NCBI RefSeq assembly: GCF_965215815.1
Contig: NZ_CBDCEO010000012.1
Location: 1,178,001 to 1,242,000, forward strand
Source of the DNA: Poriferisodalis sp965215815
GTDB lineage: Bacteria > Actinomycetota > Acidimicrobiia > Acidimicrobiales > Poriferisodalaceae
DNA length: 64,000 bases
Reading direction: 5' to 3'
The notes beneath the pieces were generated by a model, which saw only the letters and a program-made list of their open reading frames with translations, was not told where the DNA came from and searched no databases. The position numbers and the translations under genes are program-made. Below, one piece after another: positions 25,350 to 34,463 of this stretch; position 1 is the stretch's first letter; every line of letters begins with the position of its first letter.

Positions 25350-25739
25350 CTAGCTGTTGGAACCGGCTGAGCGCCGTCTGGCGATGAGCATGATGCAGCT
25401 AGCCGCAAGCATGGGAATCCCAGCCGCCCACGCCACCGGAAGCCAAGCCGCATTCGCGTCGTCGACTCCGGCCGTGGCCACGAAAAAAACCGCCATTGCG
25501 ACCGCCCCATTCCCTGCAAAGACCGCCGCGTCGCCAGCACCGCCGTAGCGGCGCAGCAGCCAGCACAGCACCGCGACGCCAGCGAAGGGGGCAGCCATCC
25601 AGGGTGCACCCCAACCGAACACCCCAGCGCGGGCATGCGCGACCAATTGAACCATCACCGACGCATACAGCACAGCGGGCGCCACGCGTGCCCGACGAGC
25701 GGGCGGCGCTGCTGTCAACGACAACCGGGTCTGCTGCAC
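25350..25739 (-). CDS. Small hypothetical membrane protein
   Basis: 129 residues with four likely transmembrane segments ('VAPAVLYASVMVQLVAHA', 'WMAAPFAGVAVLCWLL', 'AAVFAGNGAVAMAVFFVATAGV', 'LPVAWAAGIPMLAASCIMLIA') and a basic C-terminus. No family recognised. Its first codons overlap the end of the gene at 25715, so the two may be coupled. Confidence 0.55.
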   Translation of the reverse strand: MQQTRLSLTAAPPARRARVAPAVLYASVMVQLVAHARAGVFGWGAPWMAAPFAGVAVLCWLLRRYGGAGDAAVFAGNGAVAMAVFFVATAGVDDANAAWLPVAWAAGIPMLAASCIMLIARRRSAGSNS

Positions 25740-26344
25740 GACGGCTGAGACCGCGGCCGTGTCTCAGGAGTTGACGGTTGCGACGGTTGCGGCGATGGCG
25801 TCGGCTCGATGTGCGCTACCGTCGCCGTACCGACAGCAACAACAGCTGCGGCGATCACCAGGCCACAAGCGGGCGCACCAACGCCGGATCCACACGCCGA
25901 GATCGCGGCGATGACGGCAACAACCACAGCCGCACATGCAATGAACTGTGCCCAGCTTCCGCACGGGTCAGCGATCACGGGGTAGGCGTGGCCGATGTGG
26001 TTTATTGTCTGCACCAGTGTGGTGCCCTCCACGGCGAAGCTAGTCGACACTGAGGCGCCCTCAGCGTCTTGGGCCCAAGGTGCTGCCCATCCCCCGGCCG
26101 GGTTCACGCTTGCGTCGTAGATCGTCACAGATCCATTCGATTGCACTTCGGCCGTGTGTCCACTGGGCACAGCCCCTTGGAAACGGAACTCGGTGGGATC
26201 GTCGGCGTCGTCGATGATCAACACCGCCAAAAACGCTTCGCCATCGTTGAGTGTCGCTGTCACTGTGGACACGGTGCCGGAACCGTCGACGGCGGCGAGC
26301 CCGTGAGGAGCATCGCTGCCAGGCAGCGACACCATGACCGCCAT
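25715..26344 (-). CDS. Hypothetical actinobacterial surface-type protein, probably 5'-truncated
   Basis: 209 residues. The segment 'TEFRFQGAVPSGHTAEVQSNGSVTIYDA' and the later 'INHIGHAYPVIADPCGSW' resemble actinobacterial exported proteins carrying a 'YPVVADP' motif. A hydrophobic stretch follows ('FIACAAVVVAVIAAISACGSG', 'GLVIAAAVVAVGTATVA'), then a Pro/Ser/Thr-rich tail. There is no signal peptide, and the frame begins inside the antitoxin-tail fragment at 26328-26402. The true N-terminus was probably lost at that junction. It may no longer be functional. Confidence 0.5.
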   Translation of the reverse strand: MAVMVSLPGSDAPHGLAAVDGSGTVSTVTATLNDGEAFLAVLIIDDADDPTEFRFQGAVPSGHTAEVQSNGSVTIYDASVNPAGGWAAPWAQDAEGASVSTSFAVEGTTLVQTINHIGHAYPVIADPCGSWAQFIACAAVVVAVIAAISACGSGVGAPACGLVIAAAVVAVGTATVAHIEPTPSPQPSQPSTPETRPRSQPSCSRPGCR

Positions 26345-26402
26345 CGCTGTCGGCGAAGAGGACTTCGCGGCAGGCGAATTCGTTCGACTCGACGAGATTT
26401 AG
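26328..26402 (+). pseudogene. Detached C-terminal fragment of a Phd/YefM antitoxin
   Basis: 24 codons and a stop ('DTMTAIAVGEEDFAAGEFVRL' then DEI) match the tail of the antitoxin at 24009-24299. The last ten codons encode the same peptide. It stands 18 bp before the relE-like toxin, where the antitoxin of that toxin should be. No start or DNA-binding part remains. Confidence 0.85.
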
Positions 26403-26420
26403 CGCAGCATGATCTGAGCC

Positions 26421-26663
26421 GTGCCAGAGTTGTCTCGCAGTGCAGCGAAGTCGCTTCGAGGGCTGCCAGAGCTACAGCGCAAACGGGCCATCGAGATCAC
26501 CAGTCGACTCGACCAAGACCCAGCCCTCGGCAGGAAACTGCAAGGTCAACTGCGCGTCTTCCGCTCCGCTCGTATGGGCCGCAGCCACCGGGTTATCTAC
26601 AGAGTCTCGTCGGGCATTATCCGGGTCACCGCCATCTCCCCCCGCAAGGACGCGTACCGCTGA
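26421..26663 (+). CDS. RelE/ParE-type toxin
   Basis: 80 residues starting at GTG. 'SAAKSLRGLPELQRKRAIEITSRLDQDP' is the two-helix N-terminus and 'LQGQLRVFRSARMGRSHRVIYRV' the central strands of the RelE fold. 'IIRVTAISPRKDAYR' ends with the usual basic/Tyr residues of the catalytic C-terminus. It would cleave ribosome-bound mRNA. The cognate antitoxin is missing directly upstream, apart from its tail fragment; the intact antitoxin at 24009 may serve in trans. CATGAT lies seven bases before the GTG, so the toxin may have its own promoter. Confidence 0.82.
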   Translation: MPELSRSAAKSLRGLPELQRKRAIEITSRLDQDPALGRKLQGQLRVFRSARMGRSHRVIYRVSSGIIRVTAISPRKDAYR

Positions 26664-26751
26664 GGCTCACCGGTCTCAGACCAGCCCTGGCAACTCAGTT
26701 CTCGGGCAGTGTGTCGCAGCCGCGACGACGGTCTGAATCGGCCCCGAATCC

Positions 26752-27447
26752 TCAGTAGACGTTCGGCGTGCCGGCGTCGGCTTGAGCCCGGTCGAAGAGC
26801 TCCTGGATGCGCTCGCGCAGCTCTTGGGTGACTTCTCGTACCGAATTGCGTGAAACCCGGCCGCTCGGCCCGAGCGGCGGCGGATCCATGGGCTCGCCGA
26901 TGATGAGCTTGATCCGGCGCGGATACATGAACTTGGCACCGCGAGGCATGGCCGCAGCAGTTCCGCCGATCCCGACCGGCACAATCGGCACCTGCGCCCG
27001 GGCGGCCAGGTACGCCGGCCCATCCATGAGCGGCAGCACCCGCGGGCCGTCCTTACGCTCGCCTTCGCCGAACATCACCACTGGGCAATTGCCGTAGCGC
27101 AGCGCATCAAGCGCAATCCGCAGCGCCGCCCGGTCAGGACCGTCGCGGTTGACGGGGAAACAACCGAAGGTGTTGAACAGCCAGGCAGCTGGGCGGTACT
27201 TCCACATCGATTCCTTGCCCATCACCCGCATCTGCGCCGGAATCGCCGCGTGGATCGGCGTGTCGATATAGCTGCGATGGTTGGGCACCCACACGCACGG
27301 GCCCTCGGGCAGGTTCTCCAGCCCCTCGACGGAGATGCGATTCCAGGTCCGGAAGACGCCCCAAATCAGGTACTTCGCCGTCTTGTAGACGGCAAGGTTG
27401 AAGCGACTGTCGCGCAGGTCGATCTCGGGGCCGTTGGGCTCAGACAT
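26752..27447 (-). CDS. 1-acyl-sn-glycerol-3-phosphate acyltransferase-like (PlsC family)
   Basis: 231 residues from ATG 27447. Acyltransferase block I is 'NHRSYID' (His57, Asp62, the HX4D catalytic motif). Block II is around 'FPVNRDG'. Block III is 'VVMFGEGERKDG', a variant of FPEGTR, and block IV is 'IVPVGIGGTA'. It would transfer an acyl chain in phospholipid synthesis at the membrane. Upstream in-frame codons were rejected because they overlap the aroA-cmk gene much further. It overlaps that gene by eight bases and closes the tyrA - aroA-cmk - plsC operon. Confidence 0.9.
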   Translation of the reverse strand: MSEPNGPEIDLRDSRFNLAVYKTAKYLIWGVFRTWNRISVEGLENLPEGPCVWVPNHRSYIDTPIHAAIPAQMRVMGKESMWKYRPAAWLFNTFGCFPVNRDGPDRAALRIALDALRYGNCPVVMFGEGERKDGPRVLPLMDGPAYLAARAQVPIVPVGIGGTAAAMPRGAKFMYPRRIKLIIGEPMDPPPLGPSGRVSRNSVREVTQELRERIQELFDRAQADAGTPNVY

Positions 27448-29515
27448 CGCTCGCCGTTCCGGTCGAGAGCCGGGAGTCGGCTGCCGACGCGTACAGCGCG
27501 GAGATCTGTGCCACGGCCTCATCCTGAGTCATCTCGCTGGTGTCCAGGATGACCGCTCCGGATGCCACTCGCAGCGGCGAGTCGGCCCGTCCCGAGTCGA
27601 GCCGGTCCCGCTCGCTCAGCTCGGCGGCTAACGCCGAGACCGCCCCGTCATCAGGACTCGCCTGATCGGATTGGCCGCTCGATGCGGCTTGCTGTGCGAG
27701 GCGGCGACGGGACCGTTCGGTTGGGGTGGCTGTCAGGAACACCTTCAGCACGGCGTCGGGGAACACGACGCTGCCGATGTCGCGGCCTTCCATGACTCCC
27801 CCGCCCAATCGATTGGCCCATTGCCGTTGGCGCTCCACCAGCACTCCCCGCACGGCGGGGTTGGCCGCGACGGCGCTGACGCTGCGGTCCACTTCGCCGC
27901 TGCGGATCGCCGCCGTGGCATCGGCACCGTCCACCGTGACGCGCTGCGCGTCGCACACGCTGGAAATCTCGATCTCGGACGTGCGGGCAATCGCTGCCAC
28001 ACCTTCGGCGTCGTGGGGGTCGACACGTGACTGCAGCGCAGCCCATGCCACCGCCCGGTACATCGCGCCGGTGTCGAGGTAGTCCATCTCGAGTTCGGCT
28101 GCCACAGCGCGAGCCACGCTGGACTTGCCGGAGGCGGCGGGGCCGTCAATCGCGATCACCGGCGAAACCCGTCCCCGAGCCCCCTCCGGCGGGGATCGCA
28201 GCGACTCGAGCGAGTCGAAGAACTCCGGGAACGTCTTGGCCACGCAGTCCGGGTCGTCGATTTCGATGCCCGCCACACGCAGGCCGATCAACGACATCGC
28301 CATCGCCATGCGGTGATCGCCGTGGCAGTCGACCCGGCCCGCTCGCAGCCCGAACGGATTCGCACGAATCCTGATGCCGTCGGGCTCAGCGACGGCGGGG
28401 ACGCCGCGCTTGGAGAGCTCGGCCACGGTGTCGTCGATGCGGTCGGTCTCCTTGCGGCGGATGAAACCAATGCCGCTGATGCGTGTCGTGCCCTCGGCGA
28501 ACGCAGCCACTGCCGCCAGCGTCTGAGCCGTGTCGGAGCAGTCGCGCAGGTCGAATGTGCCCCCCTGCAGCGCTCCGTCCGCCGGCCCACCGACAACGAC
28601 GGCATCGTGGCTGATCGCGACCTCAGCTCCCATCTCGCCGAGGATCTGAGCGAACCGGACGTCGCCCTGGATGCTGCTGTTCCCCAGGCCCTCGACACGC
28701 ACACTGCCGCCGCAGAGCGCCGCCGCTGCCCAGAAATAGCTTGCGGCAGAGGCATCCGGTTCGATCGCATATCCCCCAGCTCGGTAGCCGCCTGGCGCCA
28801 CGACATAGCGGTCTGGGCTTGGTGTGTCGATGGTTGCGCCGAACGCCGTCATCACCGCAACCGTCATGTCGATGTACGGCCGGCTCACGGCGTCTGCTGT
28901 CGAGTGGATCTGCAGGTCGATGCCACCGAGCAGCGGACCCGCCAACAGCAGACCGCTGGCGAACTGGCTGCTCACGTCTCCCCGGATCCGAATGTGACGC
29001 GGTAGAGCGAGGGAGTCAACGCCGTTGGCCGAGACCACCTCCAGCGGCAGGTGGCCGGGCTCGCCCAGCTCGCGTACCTCCGCACCGAATGAACGCACGA
29101 CCGCGATGAGATCCCCCAAGGGACGTGCACGCAGCTGCGGATCACCGTCGAGCAGCCATCGACCGCCGACCGCTGCGAGCACGGGCAAACAGAAGCGCGC
29201 CGTCGTGCCCGATGATCTCGCATGCACCCGCGCAACACCGTCGGGCGCAGCTTGCTCGGTGGCGCTGCCGGCACCGATGCCGTCGACGACCAGCTGTGAG
29301 TTCGCGCGATCAATGCGCACCGAGGCCCCCATCGCCGCAGCGGCGTCGATCATCGCCTCGGTGTCATCGGCGAACAGCGTTCCATCGAGCGTGCTGAGCC
29401 CGCCGGCCAGTGCCGCGCACAGCATCGCCCGGTTGGTGATGCTCTTGGAGCCTGGCACCGAGGCTGTGCCTGAGACCCCGTTCGTGAAGGGGGGGATGAC
29501 CCGCCCTTCGCTCAT
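27440..29515 (-). CDS. aroA-cmk: Fused EPSP synthase - cytidylate kinase
   Basis: 691 residues. Residues 1 to about 440 are 3-phosphoshikimate 1-carboxyvinyltransferase: 'GSKSITNRAMLCAALA' at the N-terminus, 'RSSGTTARFCLPVLA' and 'DCHGDHRMAMAMSLIGLR'. From about 453 to 685 it is CMP kinase: Walker A 'IDGPAASGKSSVARAVA', 'YLDTGAMYRAVAW', 'GRDIGSVVFPDA' and 'LSERDRLDSGRADSPL'. One polypeptide thus does a shikimate-pathway step and (d)CMP phosphorylation. These genes are neighbours in many genomes; here the stop between them is gone, joined by a short Arg/Pro/Glu linker. It overlaps tyrA by four bases. Confidence 0.96.
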   Translation of the reverse strand: MSEGRVIPPFTNGVSGTASVPGSKSITNRAMLCAALAGGLSTLDGTLFADDTEAMIDAAAAMGASVRIDRANSQLVVDGIGAGSATEQAAPDGVARVHARSSGTTARFCLPVLAAVGGRWLLDGDPQLRARPLGDLIAVVRSFGAEVRELGEPGHLPLEVVSANGVDSLALPRHIRIRGDVSSQFASGLLLAGPLLGGIDLQIHSTADAVSRPYIDMTVAVMTAFGATIDTPSPDRYVVAPGGYRAGGYAIEPDASAASYFWAAAALCGGSVRVEGLGNSSIQGDVRFAQILGEMGAEVAISHDAVVVGGPADGALQGGTFDLRDCSDTAQTLAAVAAFAEGTTRISGIGFIRRKETDRIDDTVAELSKRGVPAVAEPDGIRIRANPFGLRAGRVDCHGDHRMAMAMSLIGLRVAGIEIDDPDCVAKTFPEFFDSLESLRSPPEGARGRVSPVIAIDGPAASGKSSVARAVAAELEMDYLDTGAMYRAVAWAALQSRVDPHDAEGVAAIARTSEIEISSVCDAQRVTVDGADATAAIRSGEVDRSVSAVAANPAVRGVLVERQRQWANRLGGGVMEGRDIGSVVFPDAVLKVFLTATPTERSRRRLAQQAASSGQSDQASPDDGAVSALAAELSERDRLDSGRADSPLRVASGAVILDTSEMTQDEAVAQISALYASAADSRLSTGTASDV

Positions 29516-30630
29516 GCCAGATCGCGCGTCGTGGGGTGGTAGCCCTGCCCGGCCAGGGCGGCAAGGAAGCGCTGGGCCTCGTTGCGCGCCACCACGAGCA
29601 CGAGCACGCCCTCGGTTCCCTCGGGCGAGTGCGCCACCTCGATGTCGGCCACGTTCACGTCGCAGTCCGCAGCCAACATGGTGATGGCGGCAATCTGGCC
29701 CTTGCGGTCCGGGATCGGCACCCGCACTTCGAGGAGTTCCTGGGGCCGCACGTAGCGAGACGGCAGGTTGGTGCGCGCTCGACGCGCTTGGTTGAGTACG
29801 GCGCGTAGGCCCTCGCGATCTGCTCCCGCCACCACTTCGCGCATCTGTGCCAAGCGCTCGGACAGCTCATCGAGCACATCGACGATGGCGTCTCGGTTCT
29901 CGCCGCAGATGTCGAGCCAGATTCCCGGATGTCCCGCTGCGATTCGCGTCATGTCCCGAAATCCGCCCGCCGCGAGGCGCAGCAGCGGCGCATCGTCGAG
30001 GGCTCGTTCGTCTGCGAGGCACATCAACGATGCGGCAGCGAGGTGCGGTACATGGCTCACCACGGCCACCAGCGCGTCGTGCCGTTCGGGCGTCATGGTC
30101 ACGACATCGGACCCGAAGCCGGTGAGCACCGTCTGGCACGAACGCAAGGCGTTGTCGTCGGTGGTATCGGTCGGCGTCAGCGTCCACACGGCGCCGACGA
30201 ACATGTCCGGGTTCGCTCCCTCGACGCCTTCCTGTTCTGAACCGGCCATCGGATGGCCCGGCACGTAGCGAGGATCTGTGATGGTCCGAGCAACCGGTGT
30301 CTTGACGCTGCCCGTGTCAGTCACCACGGCGCCCGCGGCTGCAGTGTCTGCGAGTGCTTTCGTCACTTCGTCGGCTAGGAATGCAGCGGGCACGGCCACC
30401 ACGCAGAACATCGCGTCGGGATCGGTGCCGATGGCATCCAGGCAGCCAAGCTCGAGCGCCCGCTGAGCGTGAGCGCCAACAGTGTCCCGCCCAGTCACAT
30501 GCCAACCCGACTTGCGCAACGCAGAAGCGACCGACCCGCCGATCAGGCCCGTGCCGACGACTTGGGCGCGCCGCGCCTCTCCGGTGCCAAACGACGGCAC
30601 CTGTGCAGCAGCGGAGGGATCAGTCGCCAC
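29512..30630 (-). CDS. tyrA: Prephenate dehydrogenase
   Basis: 372 residues. An NAD-binding fold ('AQVVGTGLIGGSVASALRKSG') begins near residue 20. 'VTDTGSVKTPVAR' and 'PGHPMAGSEQEGVEGA' are the prephenate dehydrogenase active-site motifs, followed by 'SHVPHLAAASL'. The C-terminal 75 residues ('ELLEVRVPIPDRKGQIAAITMLA') look like an ACT domain for feedback control by tyrosine. The start is GTG 30630, with TACCCT seven bases upstream; the long upstream open extension has no homology and runs into the neighbouring gene. It is the first gene of an aromatic amino acid operon with aroA-cmk. Confidence 0.93.
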   Translation of the reverse strand: MATDPSAAAQVPSFGTGEARRAQVVGTGLIGGSVASALRKSGWHVTGRDTVGAHAQRALELGCLDAIGTDPDAMFCVVAVPAAFLADEVTKALADTAAAGAVVTDTGSVKTPVARTITDPRYVPGHPMAGSEQEGVEGANPDMFVGAVWTLTPTDTTDDNALRSCQTVLTGFGSDVVTMTPERHDALVAVVSHVPHLAAASLMCLADERALDDAPLLRLAAGGFRDMTRIAAGHPGIWLDICGENRDAIVDVLDELSERLAQMREVVAGADREGLRAVLNQARRARTNLPSRYVRPQELLEVRVPIPDRKGQIAAITMLAADCDVNVADIEVAHSPEGTEGVLVLVVARNEAQRFLAALAGQGYHPTTRDLA

Positions 30631-30637
30631 GTACCGA

Positions 30638-30643
30638 AGGGTA
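30638..30643 (-). promoter_or_regulatory. -10 box (TACCCT) of tyrA
   Basis: TACCCT, seven bases, then GTG at 30630. It would drive the tyrA - aroA-cmk - plsC operon as a leaderless transcript. Confidence 0.55.
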
Positions 30644-30703
30644 GCGAGGCCTCCCGACCCTCCCCGTGTGCAGGCTCTGGTTGCCGATCTGCCTGATCGA
30701 CCT

Positions 30704-33700
30704 TCAGTGGGTGAGCTCGCTGACACGTTCGTCGAGCTCAGCCCGGAACGTCTCGACAGTGGCCATCTTGATGTCCTCGTAGCCGCGGACCAGCTCCGGC
30801 AACCTGGCGATGGCAACTGCCTGCTCGTATCGAGCGGCGCCGGCGTCACGCTCGAGGGCCTCGACAGCGGCATCGAGGGCGGCGAGGTATTCGTGTACCA
30901 GCGCCCGCTCGGTCCGGCGGATCTCGGTGTGGCCGAAGGGATCGAACCAGCGACCTCGTAAGCGCTTGCCCCGCGCCAGCAGCGCGAACATCGGTCGCCA
31001 GGCCAGCGAGAACCGGACCTTGCCCGTGCGTCCAAGCGCCCGCAGCACCGGCGGATGCAAGTTCCACGACACGGTGCCGCCAACCGAAGCCGCCAAGGCG
31101 CGCGCAGCCTCGTTCGCAGCCGGGTCTCCCATGAGGCGGGCAACCTCGTACTCGTCCTTGTATGCCATGAACTTGAACAGCCCGGCCGCTGCCGAATCGG
31201 TCAATCTGGCCGAGCCGTCCCCTGCAGTCCGATCCGCACGCGCCACACCTTGGACGGCCTCCAGGAAGTCGGCCGCCAAGCGTTCGGACTGGTAGGCGCA
31301 GAGCTCTGACACATAGGTACCGAGGCTGGATCGCAGCTCCGCTGAATCGTGCGCCGCTTCCACGCCACCGAGGCCGTCCACCATCTCGTCGATGAGAGCC
31401 GCCAAGCGGCGCGGCAACGAGAATTCGCGGGCGCCGACGTCGCTGGAGCCTCGATCCGCAACGGGCGTCGAGGCTGCCGCTGCGATTGCGGCTGCTCTGG
31501 TGCCGTTCGGGTCAGCAACCATCGCCCGGCCCCAGCGGAAGGCCGCGATGTTCTGGGCCACCGCAACGCCGTTCAACTCAATCGCCGCCTCCACACTCGA
31601 AGGTGCTATGGGCAGTGCGCCAGTTTGCATGGCCATTCCCACGACAAACACGTTCGCCGTGACCGCCGAGCCGCACAATACGGTCACCAGCTCGGCGACA
31701 TCCGCCCAGTGCCGCTGCCCTTCGACAGTGACTGCCGCCACCCGCTCGAGCATTTCGTCGGTCACGGGCATCTCGATGGTCGGATCGGCGACCATCGCGC
31801 CGGTCGGCGTCACCGACGTGGAGCCGACGACCATGGTCCGTTGCGGGTCGGCCACATCGAGTCCCGCTGCCGACGCCGCCACGAGCAGGTCGAAGGCCAG
31901 GATCACGTCGGCCTGGCCGCTGCCAAGGCGGGCCGTAGCCGGTCCCCCGAGGCGCCGCAGCCGCAGATCGCCCACAACGGGGCCGGCCTTCTGCGAGAGA
32001 CCTATCTGATCGAGCCCCCGAACCTCGAAGCCGTCGAACATCGCCGCAGTGCCGAGCATCTGGTTGACCGTCACCACGCCCGTGCCGCCGATCCCGCACA
32101 TGCGCACCGACACCTCATCGGGACCGGTGAGCGGAACAGGTTCGGGCAGTTCGGCCGGCGGCTCGGGCCTGCTGCCAGCTCCTTCTTCGGTCCGGGGCGC
32201 ACGCCGCAGCGGCGCAAGCATTTCCCGCACTGCGGTGCGAAACGGTCCGCGCTGGTTCACGGTCATGAACGACGGGCAATCACCGTCGAGGCACGAATAG
32301 TCGAGGTTGCAGGACGTCTGGTCGATGTGGGTCTTGCGGCCGAAGAACGTGTCGATCGGTTGCACCGACAGGCAGTTGCTCTTGCGCCCGCAGTCGCCGC
32401 AGCCTTCGCAGATCCGCTCGTTGATCAGCACCCGCTTGGTCGGCGTCGGCTGGGTTCCCCGCTTTCGGGCCCGGCGTGCCTCTGCCGCGCACTGCTGATC
32501 GTGAATCAGCACGGTGACGCCCTCGATTCCCGCGAGCATCTCCTGGGATTCGGTCAGGCGGTTGCGGTGCCACACCTCGACGCCGGCGGGCAATGAGCGG
32601 CTGCGATAGGCGGAGGGGTCGTCAGTGGTGATGAGCACCTTGGCCACCCCGCCAGCCAGCAGCCCAGCCGCCACTTCGGGCACCTCCAGCTGGCCGGCTG
32701 GGTCCTGCCCGCCGGTCATGGCGACGGCCCGGTTCCACAGCAGCTTGTAGGTGATGTTCGTGCCCGAGGCCACCGCTCCGGCGATGGCGAGCTGACCGCT
32801 GTGGAAATAGGTGCCGTCGCCGAGGTTCTGGAAGATGTGGGACGTCTCCACGAAGGGCGACATGCCAATCCACTGAGTGCCCTCTTGGCCCATGCACGTC
32901 ACGCTCACGATGTCGCCGACGCGTTCGGGATCCATGAACAGCGCCATCGTGTGGCAACCGATGCCGGCGCCCACCAGCGCGCCGTCGGGCACCTCGGTGG
33001 ATCGATTGTGCGGGCAGCCCGAGCAGAAGTACGGCGAACGGCTCTGTTCGGACGGCAATGCCAACGGCAGCTCGATGCGCACACGCTCGGGGCGGGCCAC
33101 TACGAGCCGGTCGCCGATGCGAGCCTCGAGGCGACTGCGCAACGGCTTGATGAGGTCATCGGCGGTCAGCGCACCATACGAGCTCAGCAGCATCCGGTCG
33201 TTCTCGTCGGTCTTGCCGACGATGCGGGGATGGTGCGACTGGTTGTAAAGGGCGTCGGTGAGCAGCGACTCGATGTTGGGGCTCTTCTCCTCGACTACGA
33301 AGATCTCCGTGACCCCGCGGGCGAAGTGCCGGGCTCGCTCGGCGCTGAACGGGATCGGCATTCCCATCCGCACGAGCCGGATGCCGGCGTCTCGCACCGA
33401 CTCGTCACTGTCAAGGCCCAGCCGCCGCAATGCCTCGCGCACCTCGCGGTAGGTGATGCCCGAGGCCACGACGGCAATCCAGGCGTCGGGAGGGTCGACC
33501 GTGGCGTCGTTCAGGTTGTTGGCTGCCGCGTACGCGATGGCCAGCTCGTAGCGGACTTCGACGATCTCACGCTCGATGTCGACCGTGCGCGGCGTCAGCA
33601 GGTAGCCGTCGGGCCTGTGGCGGTAGGGCTCGCCGTCAACGAGCGGGATGACGGGGTCGAACCGGTCTGGATCCAGCAGAACCGTTGCAGCGCCGTCTGC

Positions 33701-34315
33701 CACGTCGGCCACGATCTTCAGGCCCGTCCACAGCCCCGTCGTGCGGGACATCGCGATGGCGTGACGGCCCAGATCGAGCGCCTCGGCGGGCGTGCCCGGA
33801 TACAGCACCGGGATGTGCAGGTCGGCCATGGTCCCAGCGGAACTCGAGGGGATCGTGGAGCTCTTGGCGGCTGGATCGTCGCCGGCGATGGCGACCGCGC
33901 CACCGCGAGGATCGGCGCCTGCGAACACCGCGTGCCGAAGGGCATCGGTTGCCCGGTCGACGCCGGGCGCCTTCCCGTACCACAGGCCGACCACGCCGTC
34001 ATAGACGGCATCGGGACGGGTAGTGGCCAGCTGGCTGCCCATGACGGCGGTCGCTGCCTGGTCCTCATTGACAGCAGGCGAATGCACGACTGGCAAATCG
34101 GTCGTGGCGCGGGCGGTCTCGACGGCGGCGTCATAGCCGCCGAGCGGCGAGCCGGGGTAGCCCGATATGAAGGCCGCCGTGCGCAGCCCAACGCGCCGAT
34201 CGGCCCGCAGCTGCTCGATCGGCAGGCGCGCCAACGCTTGCAGCCCAGTCATGAACGTGGTGCCGCTGTCGTCCGTGTAGCGCCCCGACAGCCGGTATGT
34301 CTCAGCGAGGCTCAT
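30704..34315 (-). CDS. Indolepyruvate:ferredoxin oxidoreductase, fused alpha-beta form
   Basis: 1203 residues, the single-chain form of the 2-oxoacid:ferredoxin oxidoreductase superfamily. The N-terminal ThDP pyrophosphate/pyrimidine modules contain 'FISGYPGSPLGGYD'. The middle has 'YFCSGCPHNRST' and 'GAGIGCHTMALFMDPERVG' for ThDP binding, then Cys sites 'CEGCGDCGRKSNCLSV' and 'CNLDYSCLDGDCPSF' for Fe-S clusters. The C-terminal gamma-type domain has 'GIGGTGVVTVNQMLGTAA'. It should convert aryl pyruvates (or 2-oxoacids from amino acids) to acyl-CoA plus reduced ferredoxin. A GGAG lies seven bases before the ATG, a conventional ribosome-binding site. Confidence 0.92.
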   Translation of the reverse strand: MSLAETYRLSGRYTDDSGTTFMTGLQALARLPIEQLRADRRVGLRTAAFISGYPGSPLGGYDAAVETARATTDLPVVHSPAVNEDQAATAVMGSQLATTRPDAVYDGVVGLWYGKAPGVDRATDALRHAVFAGADPRGGAVAIAGDDPAAKSSTIPSSSAGTMADLHIPVLYPGTPAEALDLGRHAIAMSRTTGLWTGLKIVADVADGAATVLLDPDRFDPVIPLVDGEPYRHRPDGYLLTPRTVDIEREIVEVRYELAIAYAAANNLNDATVDPPDAWIAVVASGITYREVREALRRLGLDSDESVRDAGIRLVRMGMPIPFSAERARHFARGVTEIFVVEEKSPNIESLLTDALYNQSHHPRIVGKTDENDRMLLSSYGALTADDLIKPLRSRLEARIGDRLVVARPERVRIELPLALPSEQSRSPYFCSGCPHNRSTEVPDGALVGAGIGCHTMALFMDPERVGDIVSVTCMGQEGTQWIGMSPFVETSHIFQNLGDGTYFHSGQLAIAGAVASGTNITYKLLWNRAVAMTGGQDPAGQLEVPEVAAGLLAGGVAKVLITTDDPSAYRSRSLPAGVEVWHRNRLTESQEMLAGIEGVTVLIHDQQCAAEARRARKRGTQPTPTKRVLINERICEGCGDCGRKSNCLSVQPIDTFFGRKTHIDQTSCNLDYSCLDGDCPSFMTVNQRGPFRTAVREMLAPLRRAPRTEEGAGSRPEPPAELPEPVPLTGPDEVSVRMCGIGGTGVVTVNQMLGTAAMFDGFEVRGLDQIGLSQKAGPVVGDLRLRRLGGPATARLGSGQADVILAFDLLVAASAAGLDVADPQRTMVVGSTSVTPTGAMVADPTIEMPVTDEMLERVAAVTVEGQRHWADVAELVTVLCGSAVTANVFVVGMAMQTGALPIAPSSVEAAIELNGVAVAQNIAAFRWGRAMVADPNGTRAAAIAAAASTPVADRGSSDVGAREFSLPRRLAALIDEMVDGLGGVEAAHDSAELRSSLGTYVSELCAYQSERLAADFLEAVQGVARADRTAGDGSARLTDSAAAGLFKFMAYKDEYEVARLMGDPAANEAARALAASVGGTVSWNLHPPVLRALGRTGKVRFSLAWRPMFALLARGKRLRGRWFDPFGHTEIRRTERALVHEYLAALDAAVEALERDAGAARYEQAVAIARLPELVRGYEDIKMATVETFRAELDERVSELTH

Positions 34316-34463
34316 CTGCTTGCTCCGGTGTGCATGCGCAGGCTCTCGGGCAATTCATCAGGGTGTTCTGCCTGCGCTACATCCATTGTGGTCGCTCGCT
34401 GTGACATTGGCGGGCCGCCTAACTGCACGCGTCTGCGGCTGCCGGGCAGCAGTTCGCACCGCG

